From: Bryobacteraceae bacterium
GTDB lineage: Bacteria; Acidobacteriota; Terriglobia; Bryobacterales; Bryobacteraceae
Length of the DNA stretch: 64,000 nucleotides
Assembly (NCBI GenBank): GCA_026002855.1
Contig: BPGD01000001.1
Span: 4,224,001-4,288,000, forward strand
Direction of reading: 5' to 3'
The position numbers were made by a program, and so were the translations under genes. Each line of letters opens with the position of its first letter. Positions within the stretch are counted from its first letter, which is position 1. Below are positions 36,928-49,442 of the stretch, piece by piece. The notes under the pieces were generated by a model. It had not been told where the DNA came from and did not search any database. It saw nothing but the letters and a program-made list of their open reading frames with translations.

Positions 36928-38838
36928 TCAGGGGATTTCCAAGTAGAAAACACCCGCATCGGGGGTCAAACCCAGCAATCGCCGGCCCCGCGGTTCGGGC
37001 CAGAGCATTTTTTTCAGGCTCACGGCGGGCAACTCCGCGCCTTCGACCAGCGCCCAGCTCCGGCCGCCGTCGGTGGAGCGGTAGATCCGGCCGAACTGGC
37101 CGGCGAACACTTCTCCGCCGGGCCCGGGGCGGGCCGCCAGCGTGGTGACGGTGCCGGGTTCGAGCCCCTGCTCTGCTTTCTCCCAGTGCCTGCCCTCGTC
37201 AGCAGAAAGATACAGCCCATCGGCAGTGGCTGCCAGCAGCGTGGAGGCAGTGATGGCCATGTCGTAAATGGTGGACGCCGGAAACAACATGCTGAGCACG
37301 CGCCAGGTGGTGCCGGCATCCGCGCTCAGGTAGACGGCGTGCGCGGTGCGGGCCAGGACGCGGCCTCCGTCCGTGTTGCCCGCAATCAGCTCCTGCACGG
37401 AGTGCCGGATGTTGGCGGTCGTGAGACGTATCATCTGCCAGCTTGCGCCGAGGTCCGTACTCCGCCACAAGCCGATGTCTGTTCCGGCCAGCACGACATC
37501 CATCGCGCCTGATGACGTGCAGGCCAGCGCCTGGATGCGCAGCCGCGCTCCCGCGCCGATGCGCAGCGGCAGCCACGTACGGCCACCGTCCAGACTGCGG
37601 TAGACGCGCTCGTCATTGCCTGCGAATACCAGCCCGGTGCGCGAAGGACAGGCGGCCAGACGCGTGACATGACTTTCCGGCAACGTCTTCGACTTTGGAA
37701 TCTGGCTCCAGGAAAGGCCCCCGTCGTTGCTGACGAAGAGGCCGCCCCATTCGCCGTCCTGGAGCACGTTCAGATAGAGTGCGCCCGCGGCCACGGCCAG
37801 CCCGTCGCTCAAACGGCTGGCGAAGCCTTTGTTGATCTGGACAAACGCCTCGCCGCCATTGTCGCTGCGCCAGATGCCGCCGCCTTCCGTGGCGAGATAC
37901 ATCCGCCGCGGGTCGCGCGGGTCGAAAGCCATGCTGTAGACAGCGTGCCGGTTCAGGCGCCGGAACGTCGTACCGCCATCGGTGGACTTCAGCAGGCCGA
38001 GCGTCGTGCCGGCGAAGATGACTTCAGCGTGGCCAGGCATCTGACGTACCACGTGCGTGCGGCGCTGCTCGGCCGGAATGCCGCGCACTTTGGACCAGTT
38101 GCGGCCGCCGTCTTCGCTGCGGTAGATGCCGCTGCACGCGCTGGCCAGCACACGCTCCGGGCGCGCCGGGTCAATGAAGATGGAGAAGACGTCGGAGTCG
38201 TCGAGCATTCCGTCGTGAATGATGTGCCAGGTCTGGCCGCCGTCGGTGGTCTTCCACGGCAGATGGGTGGTGCCGGCATAGACGATGCGGTCATCGCGCG
38301 GGTCGATGGCGACGGCGGTGACTGACCGCAGCTCGTGGTTGTACGGCGGGGAGATGCGGCGCCAGCTACGGCCGGCATCCTCGCTCTTCCAGACACCGCT
38401 GCGCGTGGCCGCCGCCATGCGACGCGGGTCTTTTTCGAAGAACGCGAGAGCGTAAGTCGAGATCCCTTCCAGTCCCGCCGCGGCTTTCCACGTGGCGCCG
38501 CGGTCCTCGCTGTACCAGACGCCGGCGCCGATGTTCTGCGGCGTGTCCGTAGCCGCCAGATACAGCTTCGCGTCGGAAGGATGGATCATCACCGCGGTGA
38601 TCGTCGCCGAAAAATAGCGGGGAAAGTTGAGCCGCTCCCAGCGGCCGCCTCCGTTGGTGGAGCGGAACACGAGTGAGTGGCGGGCGCCTGCCAGCAGGAC
38701 GTCCGGGTTGTTTCGGTCCACCCAGAGGCTGGTGGCGGTGCCGCCCCACGGGCCGGCCGCCTGCCAGCCGCCCGCAGCCAGCGCGGGCAGACACGCTACG
38801 AGCAAAACAATTTCCGAAGAAATGATTCTGCGCGCCAA
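36928..38838 (-). CDS. secreted sortilin/BNR-repeat (Ycf48-like) beta-propeller protein
   Basis: A 636-residue protein with a signal peptide (ISSEIVLLVACLPALAAG). It consists of many repeats of the Asp-box type, such as FRSTNGGGRW, YSEDRGATWKAA, KSEDAGRSWRR, RSEDGGRNWSKV, LSADAGTTWRVL and RSTDGGRSWALV, covering nearly the whole length, so it folds into one or two beta-propellers. Homologues are often annotated as VPS10/sortilin or glycosyl hydrolase BNR proteins; enzymatic residues are not apparent. Likely co-transcribed with the OmpA-like gene downstream. Confidence 0.82.
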   Translation of the reverse strand: MARRIISSEIVLLVACLPALAAGGWQAAGPWGGTATSLWVDRNNPDVLLAGARHSLVFRSTNGGGRWERLNFPRYFSATITAVMIHPSDAKLYLAATDTPQNIGAGVWYSEDRGATWKAAAGLEGISTYALAFFEKDPRRMAAATRSGVWKSEDAGRSWRRISPPYNHELRSVTAVAIDPRDDRIVYAGTTHLPWKTTDGGQTWHIIHDGMLDDSDVFSIFIDPARPERVLASACSGIYRSEDGGRNWSKVRGIPAEQRRTHVVRQMPGHAEVIFAGTTLGLLKSTDGGTTFRRLNRHAVYSMAFDPRDPRRMYLATEGGGIWRSDNGGEAFVQINKGFASRLSDGLAVAAGALYLNVLQDGEWGGLFVSNDGGLSWSQIPKSKTLPESHVTRLAACPSRTGLVFAGNDERVYRSLDGGRTWLPLRIGAGARLRIQALACTSSGAMDVVLAGTDIGLWRSTDLGASWQMIRLTTANIRHSVQELIAGNTDGGRVLARTAHAVYLSADAGTTWRVLSMLFPASTIYDMAITASTLLAATADGLYLSADEGRHWEKAEQGLEPGTVTTLAARPGPGGEVFAGQFGRIYRSTDGGRSWALVEGAELPAVSLKKMLWPEPRGRRLLGLTPDAGVFYLEIP

Positions 38839-38846
38839 CTTTCAGG

Positions 38847-40414
38847 CTAACAGACGCCGCCCGGCAGATAGCGCTGCGCCAGCCGCCGGAAAGCCTCCAG
38901 TTCCTGCTGTGCCCAGCCGGCAGGACGGCCGAGTTCGGCGGCCAGAATCTCCGCCACGCGGGGCGCGGCCTCCAGCGCGGCGCGCGCATTGAGCTGGAGC
39001 GCCCGGGTGCGGCGCGCCAGCACGTCTTCCACGCTGCGGGCCATCTCCCAGCGCGCCGCCCAGACGACTTCCGCCTCCAGATAAGGCAGCGGCGCGGCCA
39101 GCCGGCGGCCGCGCTCGGGGTGGAGCCGGATCATCTCGCGAATGGCGATGGCATCGCTCCCATAAACGCTCAGGTGTCCGAACTGGTCCGCGTGATGATG
39201 ATAGCCGTGGATGCGCAGTCGGCGCGTCACACAGGGCCTTTCGTCCAGCCCGGCCAGCAGCGCGGCCTGGTCGATGCAGTCTTCGGCCATCTTCCGGCAG
39301 GTGGTCCACTTGCCGCCGGCGATGGTGATCAGCCCGTTGGGATCGATGTGGATCGAATGGTCCCGGGACAGCGAGGCCGTGGAAGCGCCTTCGGCCGACC
39401 GGACCAGCGGGCGGATGCCCGCCCACGCGCTGAGAATGTCGGCACGCGAAGGGGCGCGTTCGAGGTAATCGGCAGCCGTTTCGAGGATCAGCTCGATTTC
39501 CTCCTCCATCGGCGCGGGTTCGAGAGAGACTTCATCGAGCGCCGTGTCCGTGGTGCCCACCAGTGCATGCCCGTGCCACGGGATGGCGAACATGACGCGC
39601 CCGTCGCGCGTCCGCGGCGCCAGGATCGCTGCATCGCCGCGCAGGAAGCCGGCGTCGAAGACGAGGTGCACGCCCTGGCTCGGCGCGATCATCGGGCGCA
39701 CTTCCGGGTCCGCCAGGCGCCGCACCGCGTCGCTGAAGCAGCCGGTGGCGTTGATCACCGCGCGGGCGTGCAGTTCGATCTCTTCTCCGGTCTCCTCGTC
39801 GCGCACCACTGCCCCGCAGACCAGCCCCTGCGAATCGCGCACGAAAGCCACGGCGCGGCAGTAGTTGACCAGCGCCGCGCCCTGCTCGGCGGCGGTGCGG
39901 GCCATGTGGATCAGGAGACGCGCGTCATCGAATTGGCCGTCGTAATAGATCACGCCGCCGCGCAGCCCTTCGGGCTTCAGGTTGGGCAGGCGTTCGAGCG
40001 TCTCCTCGCGGCTCAACAGGCGCGAACGGCCAAAGCCGTATTTTCCCGCCAGCAGATCGTAAAGCCGCAGGCCCACACCGTAAAATGGCGCCTCCCACCA
40101 TTCATAATTCGGAACGATAAAAGCCAGATCGCTCACCAGATGCGGCGCATTTTCCCGCAAAATGCCGCGCTCTTTCAGCGCTTCCATCACCAGCGTGACG
40201 TTGCCCTGTTCCAGATACCGCACGCCGCCGTGGATCAGTTTGGTGGACCGGCTCGAGGTGCCCTTCCCGAAGTCGTGCTGTTCGACGAGCGCGGTGCGGT
40301 AGCCGCGGCTGGCGGCGTCCAGGGCGCAGGCCACGCCGGTGGCGCCGCCGCCAAGGATCAGGAGCTCCCAGTCACGGCGGCCCGAGCGAAGCCGGTCGAG
40401 CATCTCCGCGCGGT

Positions 40415-40418
<4 letters not shown>
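38847..40418 (-). CDS. glpD: aerobic glycerol-3-phosphate dehydrogenase
   Basis: A 523-residue FAD-dependent enzyme oxidising glycerol 3-phosphate to dihydroxyacetone phosphate and passing electrons to quinone. The FAD site [20 protein letters not shown], the motif [19 protein letters not shown], the [17 protein letters not shown] segment and GTTDTALDE are all typical. A C-terminal GlpD domain follows. ATG 40418 has GGGAGGAGG upstream and overlaps the glpK stop by 4 bp; the upstream in-frame start at 40463 lies deep in glpK. No glycerol facilitator gene is adjacent. Confidence 0.94.
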
Positions 40419-41908
<1,490 letters not shown>

Positions 41909-44900
41909 ATCCGGTGGAACGATTTCTGCTTTGATTTGTGACGCCCGCCCGGCCTTCGGCCAGAGCGTTCAGGTACTCTTCGATGTTCGTATATCCGTCT
42001 CCGTCGCGGTCGTCGGTGGCGTCGCCCGGGTCATTCGGATTCAGGCCGCGGGCGGTCTCCCAGGCGTCCGGCATGCCGTCGGAGTCAGCGTCCGGCGGCG
42101 CCGCGGCGTGGCCGTAATCCGGCCAGCCGCCGGCCTGACCGGTCGAGTCGATGATGCCGCCGTCGCCCCGGCGGACTTCCTCCACCAGCCGCGCATCCAC
42201 CGGGTCGCGTACCGGCCGCGTGGCGCCTGCGCCGGCCAGCACCGCTTCATAGGCCTCCCGCGCCGGGACCGTGCGCACCGGCGGCGCGTCAAACGGCGCC
42301 GCCGCCAGCCGGTACAGGCGCCGCCCGCCGGATTCCTGCGGCGCGAAAAAGCGCCCGTCATTTTCGGAAAATTCCGGCCATCCTTCCACGATGTTTCCGC
42401 CGAGAAAATATTCCACATCGGCGGTCTGCGTCAGAATAATGGGCGGACGGCGAAGGGATTCCGGCCCCGGTTTCAGATAATTTCCAATATAATTCGCGCG
42501 CAGCCGGTCTCCCGTCATGCCGCTACAGATGGCGCCCCACAGCGCCATCACGTTGTTCCGCACGTCGAACACGGGCCATGGCGGGCGTCCATAATTGTCG
42601 CCAAGCCGCGGATTGCGGGCCGTGTTTTTCACCCAGAGATTGTGATGCAGCGTCACGCCTCCGGAGGCGCGCACCAACGAGCCGTAGCCGTGCTCGCCCT
42701 TCGGATGAACGCTCTTCCGCAGCGCCTCGCCAATGAGGCACCACTGCACGGTCACGTCCCTCAGCGCCCCGCTGAGGCTGAGGGCCTCGTCTACTGACCA
42801 GGTGGCCGAGCAGTGGTCGATCACCACCCGGAACGCCGCGCCGCCCACGGCAATCGCGTCCACCTCCCGCCCCAGCCCCTCGCCCGGCCGAGAACGCAGG
42901 TGGCGGACGACGACGTCATGCGTTTCGATGCGCAGCCCGTCGCCACGCAGGCAGACGCCCATGCCCGGAGCGCTCTGCCCGGCCAGCGTCAGCCACGGCT
43001 CGGTCACCCGCAGCGGCGTCTTCAGGTCGATGATGCCGCTGATGCCGAAAACAACAATTCGCGGTCCTTTTGTTTCCACGGCCTCGCGCAGGCTGCCCGG
43101 ACCGCTGTCGTTCAGGTTGCGCACCACGATCACCCGGCCGCCGCGCCCGCCCGGCGTGTCCTTGCCAAAGCCTTCGGCGCCTGGAAAAGCAGCGATTCTT
43201 CGCTCGACGATCCTGCCGTCCAGCACCACCATCAGCGGCTCGATCCGCCGGATCTCGTCCTCCGGACAGGTGAGAATGTCGCGATCGATGACGACCAGAT
43301 CGGCGAGCTTGCCAGGTTCGATCGAGCCCTGCGTCTTCTCGCTGAAGTGGAGCCAGGCGGGCCAGGTCGTCCACATGCGGATGGCCTCTTCGCGGCTGAC
43401 CCGCTCTTCGGCAAACAGCACTTTGCCCTCGGTGGTGCGGCGCGTGATGGTCATCCACATGTTGAAGAACGGGTTGTACGGGTTCACCGCACGGTCCCTG
43501 TCATGCCCCAGCATGTGGTCGCTGCCGCCGGCGGCCGGGATGCCGCGGTCCAGGTAGCCGCGCATCGGGAAGAACCAGCGCAGGTTGCGCTCGCCGAAGA
43601 CGCGCACAAGCGCCGGGGCGTCAAAGTGCAGCCAGCCGGGCTGGACGTCGGCGGCGATGCCCAGCCGCTTCATCCGGTCGAGCGACTCCGGGCTTTGCAT
43701 GCTGCCGTGCATGACGTGCGAGCGCGTCGGCGCGATCGGCTTCTCGCGGTCGAGCGCCTCGAAAACGTCCAGCAGCACGTCGATCGCGGCGCCGCCCTGC
43801 GCGTGGGCGGTCAGCGACCAGCCCTTGTTGCGCGCCGCGCGCATGATCGCGAGCAGTTTTTTCGGCTCGACGAACAGCGTGCCGCGCGCGTCCGGATCGG
43901 TCTGTCCGTAAAGCTGGCGGCCGAACGGCCCGTAGGGAATGCGCTGGAAGGCAGTGCCGACGCTCTGCCCGCCGTCGAGCGTCACCTTGAAGGCGCCGAA
44001 CTTGAGCCATTCATCGCCGAGGTTGGTGCGCCACGGGCGCGATTCAATCTCGCGCACCAGCTCATCGGTGGGCCGCGCTGTCGGCAGCCGCCACGTCATC
44101 ACCGTGCGCACCGGCAGCCGGCCCTCCTTCTTGAGGCGCTCAAACAGTGCCACGTCCTCGGGCGTCACCGCGCGGTCATGGATGCCGGTCAGCCCGGCGC
44201 GGCGGTATTCATGGAGCATCAGCTCCAGCGCCTTCAGCTTCTCTTCCTCAGTGAAAGGTGCGGCGCGGGTGACGCCCTTCAACAGGTGCGCGGCGTTGCG
44301 CAGAATGCCGTTGGGCTCGCCGTCCGGCCCCTTCACGATCTCGCCGCCCGGCGGGTCGGGCGTCGTGCGGGTAATGCCGCTGATTTTCAGCGCCAGAGTG
44401 TTGGCGCTCCAGACGTAGCTGGCGTCGAAGGCCACCGGATGGTCGGTGGTGACATCCAGGTCCTCGCGCGTCGGCATCCGCATCTCTTTCAGCCGCGGCG
44501 GCAGCGTGCGCGGCACCACGATCCATTCCCCCTTGGGCGTCACCCGCGCGCGGGCGCGAATGTAGTCCTGGATGGCGGCGATGGAATCGAACGGCGGCAG
44601 CGGACCGCGGAATTCGCTCAGGCCGCTTTCGAGCGCATGGACATGCTCGTCCATCAGTCCAGGCAGCACGGTGCGGCCGGCCAGGTCGATCACCACCGTG
44701 CGCGGACCGCGGAATTTTGCAAGGATCTCCTTCGACGTCCCGACCCCTGCGAAGCGGTTGCCCTGAATGGCGACGGCCTCGCGGATCGAAAACTTCGCAT
44801 CGGCGGTGATGATCCTGGCGTTGTGAAGGATCAGGTCGGCTTCCGCGCCGTGCAGGCGTAACGCCAGCAGGGCCGCCAGCGTCAGTTTTTTCATAACCGG

Positions 44901-44924
44901 ATTCTACCGCTACACTGGTGAGGA

Positions 44925-46043
44925 ATGACCCGCAGACAACTGCTGGCCGCTCTGGGCGCGGCCCCCATCACGGCTCACGCGGAGACGAAGGCGCCGGCCA
45001 CGCCGGTCGCGGTGGCCCGTTGCGCCTCTTACGACGAAGACCTTGCGGCCGTCCTCGAACGGATGTTCGATCAGCTCGGCGGCGCGTCGGCGCTGGTCCG
45101 CAACAGGACGGTGACCATCAAGCTGAACCTCACTGGCAGCCCGGCCAACCGCTGGCAGGGCCTGCCGCTGGGCGTGACCCACTACACGCATCCGCGAACC
45201 GCGCTGGCGATGGCGCATGTGCTCGGCCGCGCCGGCGCGCGCCGCATCCGCTTTGTCGAAAGCTGCTGGGCCACGGCCGGGCCGCTTGAGGAATTTCTGC
45301 TCGAATCCGGCTGGAACGTGCGCCAGTTGCGCAACGCGGCGCAGGAGATTTCCTTCGTCAATACCAACGCACGCGGCGCCTACCGCGACTACGCCCGCTT
45401 CGCGGTTCCGGGCGGCGGACTCATCTACCCGGCCTATGTGCTGAACCGCGCCTACGAGGAGACCGACGTGCTCGTTTCCATGGCCAAGCTGAAGAATCAC
45501 GCCACCACCGGTGTGACGCTTGCCATGAAAAACATCTTCGGCATCACTCCGGCCTCCATCTACGGCGACGATGCCGGACTGGAAGAGCCGAACGAAAATC
45601 CCGAGAAGGGCCGTGGCGTCATCTGTCATGCAGGCCAGCGGCAGCCCGCGCCGCCCGCGCCGCCCGAACGCGACCCCGCCTCGCCGCGCCAGCCCGGCTA
45701 CCGCATGCCGCGCATCGTCGCGGAGCTGAACGCCGCCCGCCCGATTCACATCTCTTTCATTGACGGCATCGAAACCGTGGCCGGCGGCGAAGGGCCGTGG
45801 ATCCGTCCGCTGCGCCACGTGCGGCCCGGTCTGCTCATTCTCGGCACGAACGCCGTCTGCACGGACGCGGTGGCGACGGCGCTGATGGGATATGACCCGC
45901 GCGCGCCGCGCGGCACGCACCCCTTCCGCGACTGCGACAACATGATGCTGCTGGCCGAGCAGCTCGGCGTCGGCAGCGCCGACCTCAGCCGCATCGAAGT
46001 TCGCGGCGGGAGCATCAGCGAACTCGCCTACCGCTTTGGCTGA
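44925..46043 (+). CDS. Tat-exported DUF362 protein
   Basis: A 372-residue protein with leader TRRQLLAALGAAPITAHA. The DUF362 fold is recognised by VTIKLNLTG, HPRTALAMAHVLGRAGARRI, DVLVSMAKLKNHATTGVTLAMKN and FIDGIETVAGGEGPW, followed by NAVCTDAVATALMGYDP. DUF362 proteins often carry iron-sulfur clusters, but no ferredoxin-like cysteine cluster is present here. Function unknown. It is divergent from the fusion gene with 30 bp between starts, and overlaps the following convergent gene by 16 bp. Confidence 0.82.
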   Translation: MTRRQLLAALGAAPITAHAETKAPATPVAVARCASYDEDLAAVLERMFDQLGGASALVRNRTVTIKLNLTGSPANRWQGLPLGVTHYTHPRTALAMAHVLGRAGARRIRFVESCWATAGPLEEFLLESGWNVRQLRNAAQEISFVNTNARGAYRDYARFAVPGGGLIYPAYVLNRAYEETDVLVSMAKLKNHATTGVTLAMKNIFGITPASIYGDDAGLEEPNENPEKGRGVICHAGQRQPAPPAPPERDPASPRQPGYRMPRIVAELNAARPIHISFIDGIETVAGGEGPWIRPLRHVRPGLLILGTNAVCTDAVATALMGYDPRAPRGTHPFRDCDNMMLLAEQLGVGSADLSRIEVRGGSISELAYRFG

Positions 46044-47398
46044 GCGGCGCGCTCGAAGGTCACGAGGGCAAGCTCCTCCACCCGCGCGACGTCGATGCCT
46101 GAGCCTTCTTCTTCCGTCTCGTATACCTCCGGCGTTCCACTGCCCCGCGGGGTGATCATCCGCACCCGCTGCACCCGGAATGGGAAGTGCAGCGTGATGT
46201 TCTCCACCGGATAATCGGTGTAGTTGACCAGCAGGAGCGCCATGCGGCCGTCTTCCGGCGCCTGCTTCAGCGTGGTCAGCATCCCCGGAGCGCCAAACAC
46301 GCGCACGCCGTAATTGCGCCGGCCGATGATGGAGTTCACCTCGCGCCAGATCTGATCGAGCTGTTTGACCTGCTCGTCGGTGTAGGTGATCCGTCCTGGC
46401 GGCGGAAGCTCCAGCTTCCACCCCGCGGGGCCATTCACCAGCGTCGCCCCGCGCCTCGCCACCGCGCGGGCCGCCTCGCGCTGCTCGGCCGTCATCGACG
46501 CCGGGTCGATGGTCAGCAGCGTCCGCACCTCGCCGGAAAGACTGACAAGCTGGCTGGGCAGCGCGATGCGCAGCGGGATGTGCTTGGCGCTGATCATGTC
46601 GGCGATGCCGCCCGAAACGAGCCCGCCGCTGCGCTCGTCCAGTACAAGCACCAGAGCGCCGGCGTCCGGCCACCGCAACGCCTCATCGTGTCCGGCCAGA
46701 AATCGCATGGCTTCCACCAGCCGCGCCCAGTCCCGACGGCCCTTCTCCTCGCCGCCGCGGAGGCGCCGCCAGAATTCGGGGTCGAAATCGAGCACCCATT
46801 TCGCTCCGCAACTGGCGGCGTCGGCCACGGCCTGCACGTAGCGTGAAACCGGCTGCGGCTCCTGGGGCGCACGATGCGCCATCCAGACGGGCGCGCCCGG
46901 CCGGGCGGCGGCCCGCACGAAGCTCAGGAACCCGGTGTTCGTCTCGATCCACGGCCCACCGGTCGGCTGCGCCTTCGTCTGGTCCTTTTCGATGCGCACT
47001 CCGGCCCACAGGCCCTCGTAGGTCGCAATCACGTTGGCGTCAAAACGCAGCTCGGCCCGTGGGACGATTTCCACCAGCGTCATGCCGTGCTCGCGCGCCC
47101 ACGCCGCCATCTCGGCCGAACGCGGCCCCTCGGCGGCGATGCCGTCGACACCGGCTTGCAGCGCCTGACGCGCAGCTGCGAGGTCGCGGCTCGCCACTGC
47201 GCCCAGAACCAGCATCCCGGCGCCGTGCGCCTTTGCGATCAATTCCGCGCGCCAGGCCGGCGCCTCGACGAGCAGGCAGTTTACCGGTGTGCCGCCCAGC
47301 AGCTCCAGCGACTCGGGGGCTGGATCGCGCCACCGCGCGGGCGTGCAGTTATCAACCATGGGAAGGGCGAGCAGCAGGCCCGCCAGAAGCCATTCCAT
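46028..47398 (-). CDS. hypothetical exported TIM-barrel-like protein
   Basis: A 456-residue protein with a short hydrophobic leader (WLLAGLLLALPMV). Strand-helix alternation (MLVLGAVASRDLAAARQAL, VDGIAAEGPRSAEMAAWARE, WVLDFDPEFWRRL) suggests a glycosidase-like TIM barrel to about residue 240, followed by a Rossmann-like stretch and a C-terminal beta-sandwich (MALLLVNYTDYPVENITLHF). No family could be named and no catalytic pair was assigned. It lies 38 bp after ispG on the same strand and may be co-transcribed with it. Confidence 0.55.
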   Translation of the reverse strand: MEWLLAGLLLALPMVDNCTPARWRDPAPESLELLGGTPVNCLLVEAPAWRAELIAKAHGAGMLVLGAVASRDLAAARQALQAGVDGIAAEGPRSAEMAAWAREHGMTLVEIVPRAELRFDANVIATYEGLWAGVRIEKDQTKAQPTGGPWIETNTGFLSFVRAAARPGAPVWMAHRAPQEPQPVSRYVQAVADAASCGAKWVLDFDPEFWRRLRGGEEKGRRDWARLVEAMRFLAGHDEALRWPDAGALVLVLDERSGGLVSGGIADMISAKHIPLRIALPSQLVSLSGEVRTLLTIDPASMTAEQREAARAVARRGATLVNGPAGWKLELPPPGRITYTDEQVKQLDQIWREVNSIIGRRNYGVRVFGAPGMLTTLKQAPEDGRMALLLVNYTDYPVENITLHFPFRVQRVRMITPRGSGTPEVYETEEEGSGIDVARVEELALVTFERAAQPKR

Positions 47399-47436
47399 GC
47401 TTTCATTATGCGGGAGGCGCAGCGTCAGCCCGCGCT

Positions 47437-48675
47437 TCAGGCAGGTCTTGCGGCCGCGCGGGCGCCGTATGTGCGCTCCACGTAGTCGTTGACCATCGCC
47501 ATGAACTCCTCGGCGATGCGCTCGCCGCGCAGCGTCGTCACGAGCTTTCCATCCACATAGACCGGCGCTTTCGGTTCCTCAAACGTGCCAGGCAGGGAGA
47601 TGCCGATGTTGGCGTGCTTGGACTCGCCGGGGCCATTCACCACGCAGCCCATCACCGCCACCTTCATCTCTTCGACGCCCGCGTAGCGCTCCTTCCACAC
47701 CGGCATCTGCTCGCGCAGATAGGTCTGGATCTGTTCGGCCAGCTCCTGGAAGAACGTGCTGGTGGTCCGCCCGCAGCCGGGGCAGGCCGTCACCTGTGGC
47801 GAGAAGCTGCGGATCCCCAGCGCCTGAAGGATCTGCTGGCAGACCAGCACCTCCTCGGTCCGGTCGCCGTTCGGCGCCGGCGTCAGCGAGGCGCGGATCG
47901 TGTCCCCGATGCCCTCCTGCAACAGGATCGACAGGGCCGCCGTCGTCGCCACAATCCCCTTGACGCCCATGCCCGCCTCGGTCAGCCCGACGTGCAGCGG
48001 ATAATCGCACTGCGCCGCCAGCATCCGGTAGACGTCGATCAGGTCCTGCACGCCGGAGACCTTGGCGCTGAGGATGATCCGGTCATGCGGAAGCCCGTAG
48101 CTTTCCGCCATCCGGGCCGACTCGAGCGCGCTGGCCACAATCGCGCGCCGGGTGACCTCGGCCGCCTCGAGCGGCTCCGGCAGGCGCGCGTTCTCGTCCA
48201 TCATCCGCGTCAGCAGCGCCTGGTCGAGCGAGCCCCAGTTGACCCCGATCCGCACCGGTTTGCCGTATTCGATGGCGCACTCGATCATGGTGCGGAAATT
48301 TTCATCGGTTTTTCGTCCGATGTTGACGTTGCCAGGATTAATTCGATATTTGGCAAGAGTTTTTGCGCAGTCCGGGTACTTTTTTAACAGGATGTGCCCG
48401 TTGTAATGGAAATCCCCAACGATGGGAGTCCGAAAGCCAAACCGATGGAGCGTCTCGACGATGCGCGGCACGGCCCGGGCTGCTTCGTCCGTGTTCACCG
48501 TCACGCGGACGATCTCCGAGCCGGCGCGCGCCAGCTCCATCACCTGGTTCACCGTCGCGGTCACGTCCGCGGTGTCCGTGTTGGTCATGGACTGTACGAC
48601 GATCGGGTGCCCGCCACCGACCTTCACCCCGCCCACGTCGACCGCTACGGTCTTTCGACGCTCAATCTTCGCCAT
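47437..48675 (-). CDS. ispG: 4-hydroxy-3-methylbut-2-enyl diphosphate synthase (IspG/GcpE)
   Basis: A 412-residue iron-sulfur enzyme of the non-mevalonate isoprenoid pathway, converting MEcPP to HMBPP. The barrel domain has [33 protein letters not shown] and [11 protein letters not shown]. The cluster ligands are Cys298 and Cys301 (CPGCGR) and Cys344 ([10 protein letters not shown], followed by Glu351). Length fits the two-domain bacterial form. ATG 48675 has GCGGAGG upstream; an in-frame start at 48696 adds seven residues. Confidence 0.96.
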   Translation of the reverse strand: MAKIERRKTVAVDVGGVKVGGGHPIVVQSMTNTDTADVTATVNQVMELARAGSEIVRVTVNTDEAARAVPRIVETLHRFGFRTPIVGDFHYNGHILLKKYPDCAKTLAKYRINPGNVNIGRKTDENFRTMIECAIEYGKPVRIGVNWGSLDQALLTRMMDENARLPEPLEAAEVTRRAIVASALESARMAESYGLPHDRIILSAKVSGVQDLIDVYRMLAAQCDYPLHVGLTEAGMGVKGIVATTAALSILLQEGIGDTIRASLTPAPNGDRTEEVLVCQQILQALGIRSFSPQVTACPGCGRTTSTFFQELAEQIQTYLREQMPVWKERYAGVEEMKVAVMGCVVNGPGESKHANIGISLPGTFEEPKAPVYVDGKLVTTLRGERIAEEFMAMVNDYVERTYGARAAARPA

Positions 48676-48774
48676 TTCGCCTCCGCAATCCTCCATTCTA
48701 GCAATTCAAGGCAAGAAAGGCAGCGTGGCGCAAAAACCCACGGAGATAAAGATGCCCGCCATAAAAAATTTGGA

Positions 48775-48803
48775 TTGGAAAAATCGGCAGACTGCCCTAC
48801 AAT
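48775..48803 (+). promoter_or_regulatory. sigma70-type promoter upstream of the receiver-like gene
   Basis: TTGGAA (48775-48780) and TACAAT (48798-48803) stand exactly 17 bp apart, with good matches to the -35 and -10 consensus. Transcription would start near 48810, leaving a leader of about 100 bases. That leader contains a small hairpin (CGCACC with GGTGCG, about 48840-48864). Confidence 0.55.
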
Positions 48804-48909
48804 GGGATATGGCGCGGGACACTGGGAACCGTCAGAAATCGCACCTTCCCGCGGGGTGCGTACTGGTGGCTCGAAGAGGCCATAACGGCCAAAGCGTGGG
48901 GGCTGAGCG

Positions 48910-49293
48910 ATGACGCGTGCATCTGACACGGGTCCCATCCCCAGGAAGGCTGTTCTCTTCTGCCTCGAACCGTCTCTCGCTTCGAGTCTGGAAAGTGAAC
49001 TGTCCAGGTGCGGTTGTCAGATCGAATCGACCGACGGCACCGGAACAACAGAAGAACCACCGAAGGCCGACATCGTCTTCTGTCCTTCCTCGCGCCCGAT
49101 GCTTCGTCAGGCCATGAGCCTTTTCCCCGAGACTCCGGTCGTGGTGGTGAGCCGCCTGCCCGAAGTGGACGGCTGGCTCGATGCTCTGGAAGAAGGCGCC
49201 GCCGACTACTGCGCGCCGCCGTTTGAAACCATCCAGGTCCGCTGGCTCCTGGAAGCCCACACGGGTTCGCGGCGCTCGGTGGCGGCCGCCTGA
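48910..49293 (+). CDS. degenerate receiver-like protein
   Basis: A 127-residue CheY-like alpha/beta protein without an output domain. Strand order resembles a receiver (KAVLFCLEPSLASSLESELS, ADIVFCPSSRPML, PVVVVSRLPEVDG, LEEGAADYCAPPFE). The phosphorylation aspartate expected after the third strand is replaced (FCP), and the lysine before the final proline is Ala (DYCAPP). The conserved Thr/Ser after strand four is present (VVSR). It would be a phosphorylation-independent pseudo-receiver. It has its own promoter and no kinase nearby. Confidence 0.6.
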   Translation: MTRASDTGPIPRKAVLFCLEPSLASSLESELSRCGCQIESTDGTGTTEEPPKADIVFCPSSRPMLRQAMSLFPETPVVVVSRLPEVDGWLDALEEGAADYCAPPFETIQVRWLLEAHTGSRRSVAAA

Positions 49294-49442
49294 CGGGCCT
49301 GCGCCCGGGATGGCGAAGCGGAGGGATCTCGCGTCCCGGGAGGCCGAATCCTGCCACGCCCGGCTATACTCAATAAAGAGAGAGGCTGGTCATCACTTTG
49401 ACGCTTGCATCGTTCTTTCGTCTGGCTGCCCATGTCCACCTG

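Noticed and set aside
42813-44861. 682-codon forward open frame opposite the amidohydrolase fusion
   Set aside because: High GC keeps antisense frames open; the composition is rich in Arg, Ala and His with no motifs, whereas the reverse strand has intact metal-site motifs.
44910-46673. 587-codon reverse frame opposite DUF362 and the TIM-barrel-like gene
   Set aside because: It overlaps two better supported genes and consists of Arg/Ala/Gly-rich text.
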